Shown piece after piece: positions 14,358 to 21,899 of a DNA stretch of 27,955 nt. Under the pieces are notes generated by a model. That model was not told the origin of the DNA. It did no database searches and was given only the letters and a program-made list of their open reading frames with translations. Made by a program: the position numbers and the translations under genes. This DNA is from JBCBSZ01 sp039197885 (GTDB lineage Bacteria > Actinomycetota > Acidimicrobiia > Acidimicrobiales > Poriferisodalaceae), in assembly GCA_039197885.1 (NCBI GenBank), contig JBCCTY010000020.1, positions 1 through 27,955 on the forward strand, written 5' to 3'. The number at the start of each line of letters is the position of its first letter. Position 1 is the first letter of the stretch.

Positions 14358-14682
14358 TCAGTCGGCCTCGGCCCTGGACCCGGGGCCTCCATGTCGGGCA
14401 GCGCTCGTGCAACGGAGACGCCAGCCGTGGCCTGGTGCGCGATCGTTCGGCTGACTCGGCAGCAACGGCGTGGGCTCCAGACCGAGCGCCTCCCCGCAGC
14501 GGTCGAGGGTGGCGATCGAGCGTGTCGACCGGTGCCCCGCTCCACGGTCGAGATGGATGGCTGGCTGATCCCGCAGCGGTCGGCGAACTCCTTCAGGGAG
14601 CGCTCCGCGCCGGTCCGGGCCGCTGGAGGGCACGCCCGACGATCGAGCGGATCGGGTGGATCTCGTCGCCGTCGAGGCTCAC
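14358..14682 (-). pseudogene. Frameshifted XRE-family regulator at the end of the ABC operon
   Basis: A helix-turn-helix gene is spread over three reading frames. Frame 1 begins with a GTG overlapping the ATPase stop (GTGA) and reads SLDGDEIHPIRSIVGRALQR. Frame 2 continues with RTGAERSLKEFADRCGISQP and SISTVERGTGR. Frame 3 continues with RSIATLDRCGEALGLEPTPLL and ends at a TGA at 14358. Joined, this is a normal XRE domain (basic helix, SLKEFADRCGISQPSISTVERG, then ATLDRCGEALG) in a protein of about 108 residues. Each break can be repaired by adding one base: the first near 14615-14625 (GGCCCGG run), the second near 14518-14535. Either the gene has decayed or these are assembly indels in GC runs. 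Its position fits a local regulator of the transporter. Confidence 0.7.
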
Positions 14683-15497
14683 TCCGGACCCTCGCCGAGC
14701 AGGAGCGCGGCGACCCGGTCGGCGATGGCGTGGAAGTCGGCGCTCCGGGTCATCTCGGTGGTTCGGGGGCGGGGCAGGTCGACCGGGACCCGCTCGACGA
14801 TCGTCGACGGTCGGGGCGACATGACGAGGATCTCGTCGGCCAGGAGCACGGCCTCGTCGATCGAGTGCGTCACGAGCAACGTCGTCGTGACCCGTTCCAA
14901 CCAGATCCTCTGGAGCTCGAGGTTCATTCTCACCCTCGTCATGGCGTCGAGCGCTCCGAACGGCTCGTCCAGGAGCAGGACGCTGGGCTCGGTGACCAAC
15001 GAGCGGGCGATCGCGACCCGTTGCCGCATGCCACCCGAGAGGTGCTTGGGCCGGGCCCGCTCGAACCCCTGGAGGCCGACGAGCTCGATGAGGTCGTCGA
15101 CGGCCGTCGGTGCGACATCGGCGCCGGTGACCTCCAGCGCGAACCGGATGTTCGCGCTCACCGATCTCCACGGGAGCAGTGCCGAGTCCTGGAAGGCCAC
15201 CCCGATCTCGTGAGCGTCGCGCGCCTCCGCCGGCCGGCGACCGTGCACGCGGACGGTGCCGGCGGTGGGCTCGTCGAGCCCGGCGAGGATGCGCAGCACG
15301 GTGGACTTGCCGCAACCCGAGGGCCCGACCAGCGCCGTGAAGGTGCCCGTCCGGGCCCGGTGATCCACCCGCTCGACCGCAACCAGCGGAGCGCGGCCGA
15401 GCACGAACTCCTTGCGCAGGCCGACGATCTCGAAGCCCGCGCCCTCGACGGACTCCTCCTGTTGCTCGATCGGTGGCGCCATCGTCGTGTCCCTCAT
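14679..15497 (-). CDS. ABC transporter ATP-binding protein (nitrate/sulfonate/thiamine-precursor type)
   Basis: The 272-residue ATPase has Walker A GPSGCGKST (58-66), Q-loop AFQD (Q103), signature LSGGMRQR (153-160), Walker B VLLLDEPF (173-180) with catalytic E178, and H-loop VTHS (H211). Sequences such as LLPWRSVSANI and DEPFGALDAMTR are typical of the SsuB/TauB/ThiZ subfamily. It energises uptake through the fused permease encoded two genes upstream. Its ATG overlaps the stop of the binding-protein gene by four bases. Its stop overlaps the GTG of the frameshifted XRE gene. The substrate class follows from the partner binding protein. Confidence 0.93.
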   Translation of the reverse strand: MRDTTMAPPIEQQEESVEGAGFEIVGLRKEFVLGRAPLVAVERVDHRARTGTFTALVGPSGCGKSTVLRILAGLDEPTAGTVRVHGRRPAEARDAHEIGVAFQDSALLPWRSVSANIRFALEVTGADVAPTAVDDLIELVGLQGFERARPKHLSGGMRQRVAIARSLVTEPSVLLLDEPFGALDAMTRVRMNLELQRIWLERVTTTLLVTHSIDEAVLLADEILVMSPRPSTIVERVPVDLPRPRTTEMTRSADFHAIADRVAALLLGEGPE

Positions 15498-16534
15498 GCG
15501 AGCAGCTCGTGCGCCTCCTCGAGCATCGACGTGTCCACGAGCTCGTCGACCGATGGAAGGTCCGTCTCGCCGGCCGTCTCGAGAGCCGGGAGCACCTCGT
15601 TCTCCATCCGCTCGGGGTCGATCATGAGGAGACCGTTCTCGTCGGTGAAGTCGCTGTCCATGAGCGCGATGTACTCCGGGTTGGCGAGCACGGCGTAGTC
15701 CTCGTTGATGTCGACGTCGGCGGCATAGTCCTCGATGAGGATCGGCAACGACTCGCTCGGGTCGGCCCGGTTGTCGGCCACCCCCTGCAGCAACGCAGCG
15801 AGGTAACCGACGACGAGGTCCCGGTTCTCGTCGATCCATGCCCGTGAGGCGAGGAGGATGTCGCCGTAGGACGGGAGGCCGAGATCCGAGTACGGGGCAG
15901 CGCTGACGTCGTAGCCCTGGAGACGGAGCTGCAGCGGCTGGTTCGTGACGTAGGACGCGATGGCATCCATCTCACCATCGGCGAGCGGCTGCGGATCGAA
16001 CCCCATCGGCACGAACTCGTAGTCGATCGGCAGTCCGTTGGCCCGGAACATGGCCTCGATCTGGACCTGATCTCCCTGTGGACCACCGATGCGGAGGCCG
16101 ACGAGGTCTTCGGGTGAGTCGATGCCGGTCTCGGTGAGCCAGGTCAGCCCGAGCGGGTTCCGCTGGTACATCGCACCGATGATGACGAAGTCGGACCCCT
16201 CCTGGTTCGCTTTGATGATGTCGAGCTCGGAAGCCGACAGCCCGACGTCGGCATCGCGGGCGGCGAGGACCTGGACGACCGCCGGGGTGTTGGGACCGCC
16301 GTGGACCAGGTCGGACTCCACGCCCCGCTCGCTGAAGTAGCCCTTCGACTCGGCCAGGTACCACGCCGACCACTCGATGTCGGGCAGCCAGTTGAACGAC
16401 GTGCCCACGGCACCGGTGGCGCCACCGGCGTCGTCGTCGCTCCCGCACGCGGCCAGGACGGGGACCGACGACACGACGGTGAGCCCGCCGATGACGCCGA
16501 CCGAACGGGTGATGAACTCTCGACGCGAATACAT
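15494..16534 (-). CDS. NMT1/THI5-like ABC substrate-binding lipoprotein
   Basis: The 346-residue protein starts with a twin-arginine-like signal (SRREFITRS), a hydrophobic segment and a lipobox LAAC with lipidation at C30, so it is anchored outside the membrane. The mature part is a type-2 periplasmic-binding fold of the NMT1/THI5 family: FNWLPDIEWSAWYLAESKGY and FSERGVE at the N-terminus, then ADVGLSASELDIIKANQEGS, LVGLRIGGPQGDQVQIEAMF, and DGEMDAIASYVTNQP. Family members bind pyrimidine thiamine precursors, riboflavin precursors, alkanesulfonates or other small molecules. The pairing with an amidohydrolase leans towards a nitrogen heterocycle or amide. A GGGGGA ribosome site precedes the ATG. 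It is the middle gene of the transport operon. Confidence 0.9.
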   Translation of the reverse strand: MYSRREFITRSVGVIGGLTVVSSVPVLAACGSDDDAGGATGAVGTSFNWLPDIEWSAWYLAESKGYFSERGVESDLVHGGPNTPAVVQVLAARDADVGLSASELDIIKANQEGSDFVIIGAMYQRNPLGLTWLTETGIDSPEDLVGLRIGGPQGDQVQIEAMFRANGLPIDYEFVPMGFDPQPLADGEMDAIASYVTNQPLQLRLQGYDVSAAPYSDLGLPSYGDILLASRAWIDENRDLVVGYLAALLQGVADNRADPSESLPILIEDYAADVDINEDYAVLANPEYIALMDSDFTDENGLLMIDPERMENEVLPALETAGETDLPSVDELVDTSMLEEAHELLA

Positions 16535-16577
16535 GGCTTCCCCCGGTCAGGGTTGGGTCAGGGACAACAGACGGATG

Positions 16578-18158
16578 TCAGGTCCATCGTTCGTGGGCGC
16601 GGCGCTCGAGCACCCCGGCGGCGGCGAAGGTCAGGACGGACGTGATGACGACGAAGATCGCCGCGCCGAAGGCACGCGGGAGCTCGAGGAGGCGATAGGC
16701 GAAGGCGAACTCGACGCCGAGCCCCTCACGCCCGATGAGGCTCTCACCGACGACCGCGGCGATCACCGCCGACCCGCAGGCGATGCGGAACCCGCTCGCG
16801 ACGTGGGGGATCGCCGACGGCAGGATCACCTTGCGGAAGCGGGTCGACCGGTCGGCTCCCAGCGCGTGGGCGACGTCGAGTGTCGAGGCGCTGGCGGCCC
16901 CGACGCCCGACCGCGTGAAGACGAACACGGGGTAGAAGACGAGCACCGAGGCCAACGCCCAGACGGTGGTCGGGTTGTAGCCCAGCACCCGGGCGAACAA
17001 CGGGAACAGCGCCACGAGCGGCGTCGCGGCGAGCAGGATCACGAAGGGCACGGTCATGCCCGCCACGAGCTCGTAGCGCGACGCCACGAGCGCAGCCGTC
17101 AGGCCGAAGGCGGTCCCGATCGTGAGCGCGATCGCAGCGGTCCACAACGTCTGCGCCGTCGCCGACAGGTAGTCGCCCGGGGCGCCGAGGACATCGTCGA
17201 GCACCGCTGATGGGCGGGGCACGACGATCGGGGACACGTCGGCCGCCTCGATCCACGCCCACCAGGCGAGCACCAGGACGCCGACGAGCGCGGCGATCGC
17301 GCCGACCTCGATGGCGAGCGAACGCGGACCCCGTCCCCGACGCGGACGAACCGAGGCCTCGGCGCCGATGGCTGCGCCGAAGCGACGGACGGCCGCCCAG
17401 CGGACTGCGGCGAGCAGGCCGTAGGCGGCGAGCCCGCACGCCGCGCTGAGGAGGGAAGCCGCCCACAGGCGTTCGGCACGACCGCCCTGCATCGAGGTGA
17501 TGAGCAGGACGCCCAGACCTCGTTCGGCGCCATACCACTCACCGAACACCGCGCCGGCCAGTGAGGCGGGTGCGGCGAGCTTCAGACCGTCGGTGACCGA
17601 CGGCCACGCCGCCGGCAGCTGCACCGACCACACCCGACGGGCCCGGCTGGAACCGAGCGAGGTCGCCACGTCATGGGATGCCGGCGGCGCCGACGACAGT
17701 CCGACCGAGGTCGCCACGAAGACGAAGAAGAAGACGGCGATCGCAGCGACGGCGACCGGCCCGCGCTCGCGGCCGAGCACGATCAGCAGGCACGGTGCGA
17801 TCGCGACCCAGGGAGCGGCGTTGGCGATCGCCGCGAGCCGGATGATGCTGTTGCGCAGTGCCGGGACCGCCGCTGCGACGAGCGCGGCCAGGAAGGCCAG
17901 TCCGCCGCCGATCAGGAGGCCGCGGAAGGCCGCCCAGACCGTCGCCCGGGTCGCCCGGACGTAGAGGTCGGTGCTGTCCCCGACCAGCGGGGCGATGGCC
18001 TCGCTCGGCGTCACGACGAAGCCGCCGGCCCAGTCCGCCCGGCCGCCGACCGTCCACACGCCGATGACGACGGCGACCCCGAGCACCGGCGCAGCGATTC
18101 GGGTCACGCGGCCCGGGCCAGCCGGCTGCCTCACGCCGCTCGCGATCGTCGTGACCAT
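16578..18158 (-). CDS. Fused double ABC transporter permease (SsuC/ThiX type)
   Basis: The 526-residue protein consists of two complete binding-protein-dependent permease domains in tandem (about 1-265 and 270-526). Each has around five or six membrane helices and an EAA-type coupling loop: SLGSSRARRVWSVQLPAAWP in the first half and ALGADRSTRFRKVILPSAIP in the second. Related single-domain permeases work as homodimers, so the fusion builds a fixed heterodimer. The linker SVRPRRGRGPRS is basic and cytoplasmic. The ATG at 18158 has no ribosome site; GATAGT lies eight bases upstream. It is the first gene of the operon, with a 43-base gap to the lipoprotein gene. It is divergent from the amidohydrolase. 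Confidence 0.9.
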   Translation of the reverse strand: MVTTIASGVRQPAGPGRVTRIAAPVLGVAVVIGVWTVGGRADWAGGFVVTPSEAIAPLVGDSTDLYVRATRATVWAAFRGLLIGGGLAFLAALVAAAVPALRNSIIRLAAIANAAPWVAIAPCLLIVLGRERGPVAVAAIAVFFFVFVATSVGLSSAPPASHDVATSLGSSRARRVWSVQLPAAWPSVTDGLKLAAPASLAGAVFGEWYGAERGLGVLLITSMQGGRAERLWAASLLSAACGLAAYGLLAAVRWAAVRRFGAAIGAEASVRPRRGRGPRSLAIEVGAIAALVGVLVLAWWAWIEAADVSPIVVPRPSAVLDDVLGAPGDYLSATAQTLWTAAIALTIGTAFGLTAALVASRYELVAGMTVPFVILLAATPLVALFPLFARVLGYNPTTVWALASVLVFYPVFVFTRSGVGAASASTLDVAHALGADRSTRFRKVILPSAIPHVASGFRIACGSAVIAAVVGESLIGREGLGVEFAFAYRLLELPRAFGAAIFVVITSVLTFAAAGVLERRAHERWT

Positions 18159-18395
18159 AAGTAGCAACTATCACTCGACGAGATGATCAGCCGATCGACG
18201 CCTCCCCCGATGGCCGATCAGCACTGCACGTACCACTGCCGTAGCGCAGCAACGATGCGGGCGAAGCTAGGCGGGACGTGAGTCAGGCATGCGTTGAGCG
18301 CGTGAACGGCCAGTTACAGGGCGATTTGTCGGAACTATCACGACAGATGGGCGGCTAGAACGGGGCGATCCGAGACGGCGATCGGGGTGGCCGAG
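18159..18395. promoter_or_regulatory. Divergent promoter region of transporter and amidohydrolase
   Basis: No gene is seen here. Leftward, GATAGT (minus strand, 18167-18172) is a likely -10 for the permease. Rightward, TTACAG (18314-18319) and TATCAC (18336-18341) are 16 bases apart and could drive the amidohydrolase. The rightward -10 lies in an inverted repeat, TGTCG-N9-CGACA (18327-18345). The 9-base word AACTATCAC occurs at both promoters (18166-18174 and 18333-18341), followed by similar bases (CGAC...AGATG), and looks like a shared operator. I found no TPP riboswitch signature on the leftward transcript. Confidence 0.45.
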
Positions 18396-18530
18396 ATGAA
18401 GGTCAGCGGAGACGAGACGTGTCGTGTCGCCACGGCCGACCGGGACGACGTCGCCGACCAGGACGCCCTCGCCGACCAGGACGCGCTCGCCGACCGGGGC
18501 GACCCCGACGATGCAGCCGGCGCGGCATGA
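18396..18530 (+). CDS. Possible 44-residue leader peptide coupled to the amidohydrolase
   Basis: An ATG with GGGGTGG five bases upstream opens a 44-codon frame, and its TGA overlaps the amidohydrolase ATG (ATGA). The amidohydrolase has no clear ribosome site of its own, so coupling would explain its translation. The product is acidic, with a three-fold six-residue repeat (VADQDA, LADQDA, LADRGD) encoded by an 18-base tandem repeat. No family is recognised. It could be a real small protein, a translated leader, or chance. Confidence 0.35.
   Translation: MKVSGDETCRVATADRDDVADQDALADQDALADRGDPDDAAGAA
18451..18504 (+). repeat. 18-base tandem repeat, three copies
   Basis: Units begin TCGCCGACCAGGACG at 18451 and 18469. 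The third, more diverged copy starts at 18487 (TCGCCGACCGGGGCG). The period of 18 keeps the frame of the small coding sequence that contains it. Confidence 0.75.
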
Positions 18531-20092
18531 CCGGGCCGCGGCGTCTCGTCGTGCGCAGCGCGCGGGTCGTCGACCCCGACACACCGTCTCGCCTGGCCGA
18601 CGTCGTCGTCGAGGATCGGGTGGTGGCGGACATCGTGGGAGCCGGCGCTGCCGCGATCGACGGTGACACGACGGTGATCGACGGCTCCGACCACCTGCTG
18701 TTGCCCGGAGCGATCAACTCGCACACCCACTCCGGCCAGCACCTCGATCGCGGCGTGGCGCCCCCGCTGCCGCTCGACCACTGGCTGATGTGGGTCGTCC
18801 ACGGTGGCCTCGAGCTGGGTCCCGAGGAGGCGCACACACTGGCGATCGCCGGTGCGATCGAGATGCTCGAGTCCGGCTGCACGGCCGTGCTCGACCAGGT
18901 CTGGGTCCCACCCGGGGAGGTCGCGGCGCACACGGACTCGATCATGGACGCCTACGCCGAGGTGGGACTGCGGGCAGTCGTCGCACCGATGGTCCAGGAC
19001 CGCGACATCCTGGAGTCCCTCCTGCTCGCCCCCGACCGGCCCCGACCCGCCCCGCTCACCGACGCGGTGCCCGCCGAGGACCTCGCCGCCGAGGTCGAGA
19101 CGTTCGTGACGACGTGGCTCGGAGCACGCCATGGCCTGGTCCCGGCGATCGGGCCGTCCGCCCCGCAGCGCTGTAGCGACGAGCTGCTCACCCGGCTCGC
19201 CTCCATCCGACGCCGCCACGACGTGCCCTTCCACACCCACGTCCTCGAGACCCGGGATCAGGTCGTCGCGACTCGCCGGCGCTACGGCCGGTCGGTGGTC
19301 GCGCACCTCGACGACCTCGACCTGCTCGGCTCCTGGGCGAGCCTCGCCCACGGCGTCTGGATGGACGCCGACGAGTTCTCGACGGTGCAGGAGCGAAGCG
19401 CCACGATCGTGCACAACCCGGTGTCCAACCTGCGGTGCGGGTCGGGGCTGCTACCGCTGGCCGGTCTGCTCGAGGGCGGGGTCTCGGTGGCCCTCGGTGC
19501 CGACGGAGCTGCGTCCAACGACGCCCAGAACATGTTCGAGGTCATGAAGATCGCGGCACTGATCCAGACGATGAGCGGCGCCCACCGATCGTGGCCCGAC
19601 GCCGTCGACGTCTGGCGGGCCTGCCTGCACGGTGGAGCGAGGGCGCTCGTTCAGCCGACCGGAGCACCGGGTGGCCTCGGCACGATCCGACCCGGGGCCG
19701 CCGCCGACCTCGTCCTCGTGGACGACGCCCGCCACCCGCTCGACCATGAGGAGGCGCTGATCCGCAGCCTCGTGCTGGCCGAGCGCGGCGACGGCGTCCG
19801 CACCGTGATCGTGGGTGGCCGGGTGGTGGTCGAGTCGGGACGGGTGACCTCCGTCGATCGACGAGCGGCGATGCGACGGAGCCGGCAGCTCCAGCAGCGC
19901 ATCCACGCCGAGGCGACCGAGCGCGCCACCTTCTACGAACGTCACCGCGAGCTGCTCGACGCCGCCCACCTCCACGCCACCTCGCTCCCGTGCCCGGTCG
20001 AGCGGCGCGCCCGGATCACCCCGGCGTTCGAGGTCCCCCACACCCTTGCACCGCACCACCGCGCCCACCTCGGCCCGGAAGGTGGCGTCTGA
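18527..20092 (+). CDS. Amidohydrolase-superfamily deaminase/hydrolase (ATZ/TRZ-like)
   Basis: The 521-residue protein is a metal-dependent amidohydrolase. It has an N-terminal beta-sandwich strand, the HxH metal motif in INSHTHSG (H66, H68), a third histidine in FHTHVLET (H236 or H238, with E241), H275 in LAHGVW, and the catalytic aspartate D326 in LGADGAASND. The order and the GADGAASND motif match the ATZ/TRZ/cytosine-deaminase group, which removes amino or substituted-amino groups from nitrogen heterocycles such as triazines, guanine or cytosine derivatives. The C-terminal 70 residues extend beyond the usual domain (QQRIHAEATERATFYERHRE). It is divergent from the ABC operon, so it probably processes the imported compound. 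It may be coupled to a small upstream frame by ATGA. Confidence 0.88.
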   Translation: MTGPRRLVVRSARVVDPDTPSRLADVVVEDRVVADIVGAGAAAIDGDTTVIDGSDHLLLPGAINSHTHSGQHLDRGVAPPLPLDHWLMWVVHGGLELGPEEAHTLAIAGAIEMLESGCTAVLDQVWVPPGEVAAHTDSIMDAYAEVGLRAVVAPMVQDRDILESLLLAPDRPRPAPLTDAVPAEDLAAEVETFVTTWLGARHGLVPAIGPSAPQRCSDELLTRLASIRRRHDVPFHTHVLETRDQVVATRRRYGRSVVAHLDDLDLLGSWASLAHGVWMDADEFSTVQERSATIVHNPVSNLRCGSGLLPLAGLLEGGVSVALGADGAASNDAQNMFEVMKIAALIQTMSGAHRSWPDAVDVWRACLHGGARALVQPTGAPGGLGTIRPGAAADLVLVDDARHPLDHEEALIRSLVLAERGDGVRTVIVGGRVVVESGRVTSVDRRAAMRRSRQLQQRIHAEATERATFYERHRELLDAAHLHATSLPCPVERRARITPAFEVPHTLAPHHRAHLGPEGGV

Positions 20093-20132
20093 TCGCCGGA
20101 CCGTGATCCCCCGCACCCGATCCGTGGCGGTC

Positions 20133-20155
20133 TCGATCGAACCGGGCTCGATCGA
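20133..20155. terminator. Hairpin between convergent amidohydrolase and imuB
   Basis: TCGATCGA-ACCGGGC-TCGATCGA forms a perfect 8-bp stem in the 70-base gap between two convergent stop codons. No U-tract follows; termination in both directions is plausible. Confidence 0.4.
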
Positions 20156-20162
20156 TCCGGCC

Positions 20163-21899
20163 TCAGTCGTAGACGGCCTCGACGACCCACCGGTGGCGTT
20201 CCAGCGCGGCGAGGACGGCGCGACCGTCGACGAGGAGGAGCTGGAGCCGGGCCCGACGACGGGCGGTCGCCGGGTCCCACCATCGCTCCTCGACCGGCCA
20301 CGGTCCGGCCCACCCCTCGACCCCGACGGTGCAGCCGTCGAGCACGACCTGGGCCGGTTCGCCGTCGAGGAGGCCGCGGGCGTCGACCCGCACCGGCTGC
20401 CCGTCGTCGGCGTGCACGTCGAGCGACCGGAACCGGTCGACCACCAGGGTCGGTGACGGCGCCGGCACCCGGCCCGGCCAGGGTGCTGCACGTCCCTGCC
20501 CCTCGATCGGCCGGTCGGTGCGCAGCTCGACGGCCACGGCGGGCACGAGGCGCACCTGCTCGGCCGGTCCACGACCGCCCCGCAGCTCAGGGACCAGCAC
20601 CGCCTCGGGACCGAGCAACCCCTGGAGTCGGGCCGCGGCTCGGGTGATGCGAGCGTCGGCCGCGGCCTCCCCACCCCAGAACCCGAGCTGGCGACCCCGG
20701 TCGGCGACGACCTCGTCGGGTCGCAGCGTGAGGCGGGACAACCCACCCGTGGGACGGCGGCCCGGTCCGGCGAGGAGCCACCCGTCGAGCTGCCAGCGGA
20801 TCCGGTCGGCGATCTCGCGCGGCCCGAGCGTGCCCTCGTGACGCCAGTGCCGGGCCAGGGTCTCGCCGTGCTCGGTCTCGGCCTCGATCACCACACGGGT
20901 GCAGGCCAACCCGAGCGAGCCGAGCCGCTCGTCGAGCTCGTCGGCCATGCCCCGAGCGAAGAAGGCCGCCCCCTCGACCCGCTCGATCGGCGGATCGAGC
21001 TCGGCGGTCACGACGAGGTCGGGCGGGATGGGGCGGGCGTCGGGGCCCCGGGCGTCGAGCCCGGCGGCCAACCGGTGGGCCAGGAACCCGTCACCACCGA
21101 ACCGGTCGGTGAGATCAGCCGGGGGGAGCCCGGCGACTGCTCCCAGCGTGGTCAACCCGAGGCGGCGGAGCAGGTCGACGAGGCGGTCACCGGCCCGGCG
21201 GTCCTCACTCGATCGGTCACCGACGGCGCCGGCGCCGAGCACGTCGTCGAGCGCGTCGACCGGCAGGGGGGCCAGGAAGCCGGGCGAGCCACCCGGTGGG
21301 ACCACGACGATCCGCCCCGACCTTCCGAGCCCGCCACCGAGGCGGCGGGCAGCGAGCCCGGCGGCGAAGGGCCCGTCGGCCACCCCGACCCGGGCCGCGA
21401 GATGAGGATGGGGCACGCCATCGCGTCCCCCCTCGCGTCCCCCCTCGCGTCCCCCATCGCGCCCCCCATCGCGTCCCCCATCGGCGAGCACGGTCCGTTC
21501 GGCGAGCACGGCGTCGACGACCTCGGCCACCCGGGTGGCGAGGGCCTCGTCACCCCCGAAGTAGCGCGACGGGCCACGAGTCGGCACGGCGCACCGGCCG
21601 GGGTGGGTGATCTCGACCCACGGGGTCAGCTCTCCCACGGCGGCCACGATCGGCTCGAACCAGCGGGCGTCGCGGGCGGGGTCGTGATCGAGCACCACGA
21701 GCCCCGAGCACCGCGACTGGGCCTCACGCCGCCGCAGGCCCGGCACGACCCCCTCGTCGAGGGCGGCGGGCGTCACGTCGACGACCCGGTTGGCGTGGAG
21801 GACCACCGCCGGCATGGCCGGATCGACCCCGGCCGCGACGAGCGGCCAGTGCGGACACCACACCACCAGCGTGCGCACCCCGGGCGGACCGCCCGTCAC
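20163..21899 (-). CDS. imuB: ImuB, catalytically inactive Y-family polymerase-like mutasome scaffold
   Basis: The 578-residue protein has the Y-family fold without the active-site acids. The N-terminal strand reads RTLVVWCPHWPLVA instead of HxDxDAFFAS, and the SIDE region reads WVEITHPGR. A clamp-binding motif QLGFWG lies at about residues 404-409, matching the known QLPLWG of mycobacterial ImuB. The C-terminal part carries the ImuB-specific region that contacts ImuA' and DnaE2. Its role is to recruit DnaE2 to the sliding clamp during SOS mutagenesis. GTG 21899 overlaps the imuA' stop by four bases, like other pairs here; GTG 21878 is an alternative. An in-frame 12-base repeat encodes (DGGR)3(EGGR)2 at residues 140-159. 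Confidence 0.9.
   Translation of the reverse strand: MTGGPPGVRTLVVWCPHWPLVAAGVDPAMPAVVLHANRVVDVTPAALDEGVVPGLRRREAQSRCSGLVVLDHDPARDARWFEPIVAAVGELTPWVEITHPGRCAVPTRGPSRYFGGDEALATRVAEVVDAVLAERTVLADGGRDGGRDGGREGGREGGRDGVPHPHLAARVGVADGPFAAGLAARRLGGGLGRSGRIVVVPPGGSPGFLAPLPVDALDDVLGAGAVGDRSSEDRRAGDRLVDLLRRLGLTTLGAVAGLPPADLTDRFGGDGFLAHRLAAGLDARGPDARPIPPDLVVTAELDPPIERVEGAAFFARGMADELDERLGSLGLACTRVVIEAETEHGETLARHWRHEGTLGPREIADRIRWQLDGWLLAGPGRRPTGGLSRLTLRPDEVVADRGRQLGFWGGEAAADARITRAAARLQGLLGPEAVLVPELRGGRGPAEQVRLVPAVAVELRTDRPIEGQGRAAPWPGRVPAPSPTLVVDRFRSLDVHADDGQPVRVDARGLLDGEPAQVVLDGCTVGVEGWAGPWPVEERWWDPATARRRARLQLLLVDGRAVLAALERHRWVVEAVYD
21423..21482 (-). repeat. 12-base tandem repeat, five copies, inside imuB
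   Basis: Five consecutive 12-base units of the form GA(T/G)GGGGG(A/G)CGC on the minus strand encode DGGR three times and then EGGR twice. The period keeps the reading frame, so copy number could vary without breaking the gene. Confidence 0.9.
21881..21895. repeat. GC-only palindrome at the imuA'-imuB junction
   Basis: CGGGCGG-A-CCGCCCG has perfect 7-base arms. It lies just after the imuA' stop and inside or before the start of imuB depending on the start used. A one-base loop cannot close, so an RNA stem would open a few inner pairs. It may affect coupling between the two genes. Confidence 0.4.

Noticed and set aside
18159..18395. TPP riboswitch upstream of the THI5-like transporter
   Set aside because: I looked on the minus strand for the conserved CTGAGA and ACCTGATCTGGATAATGCC-like elements and found none.
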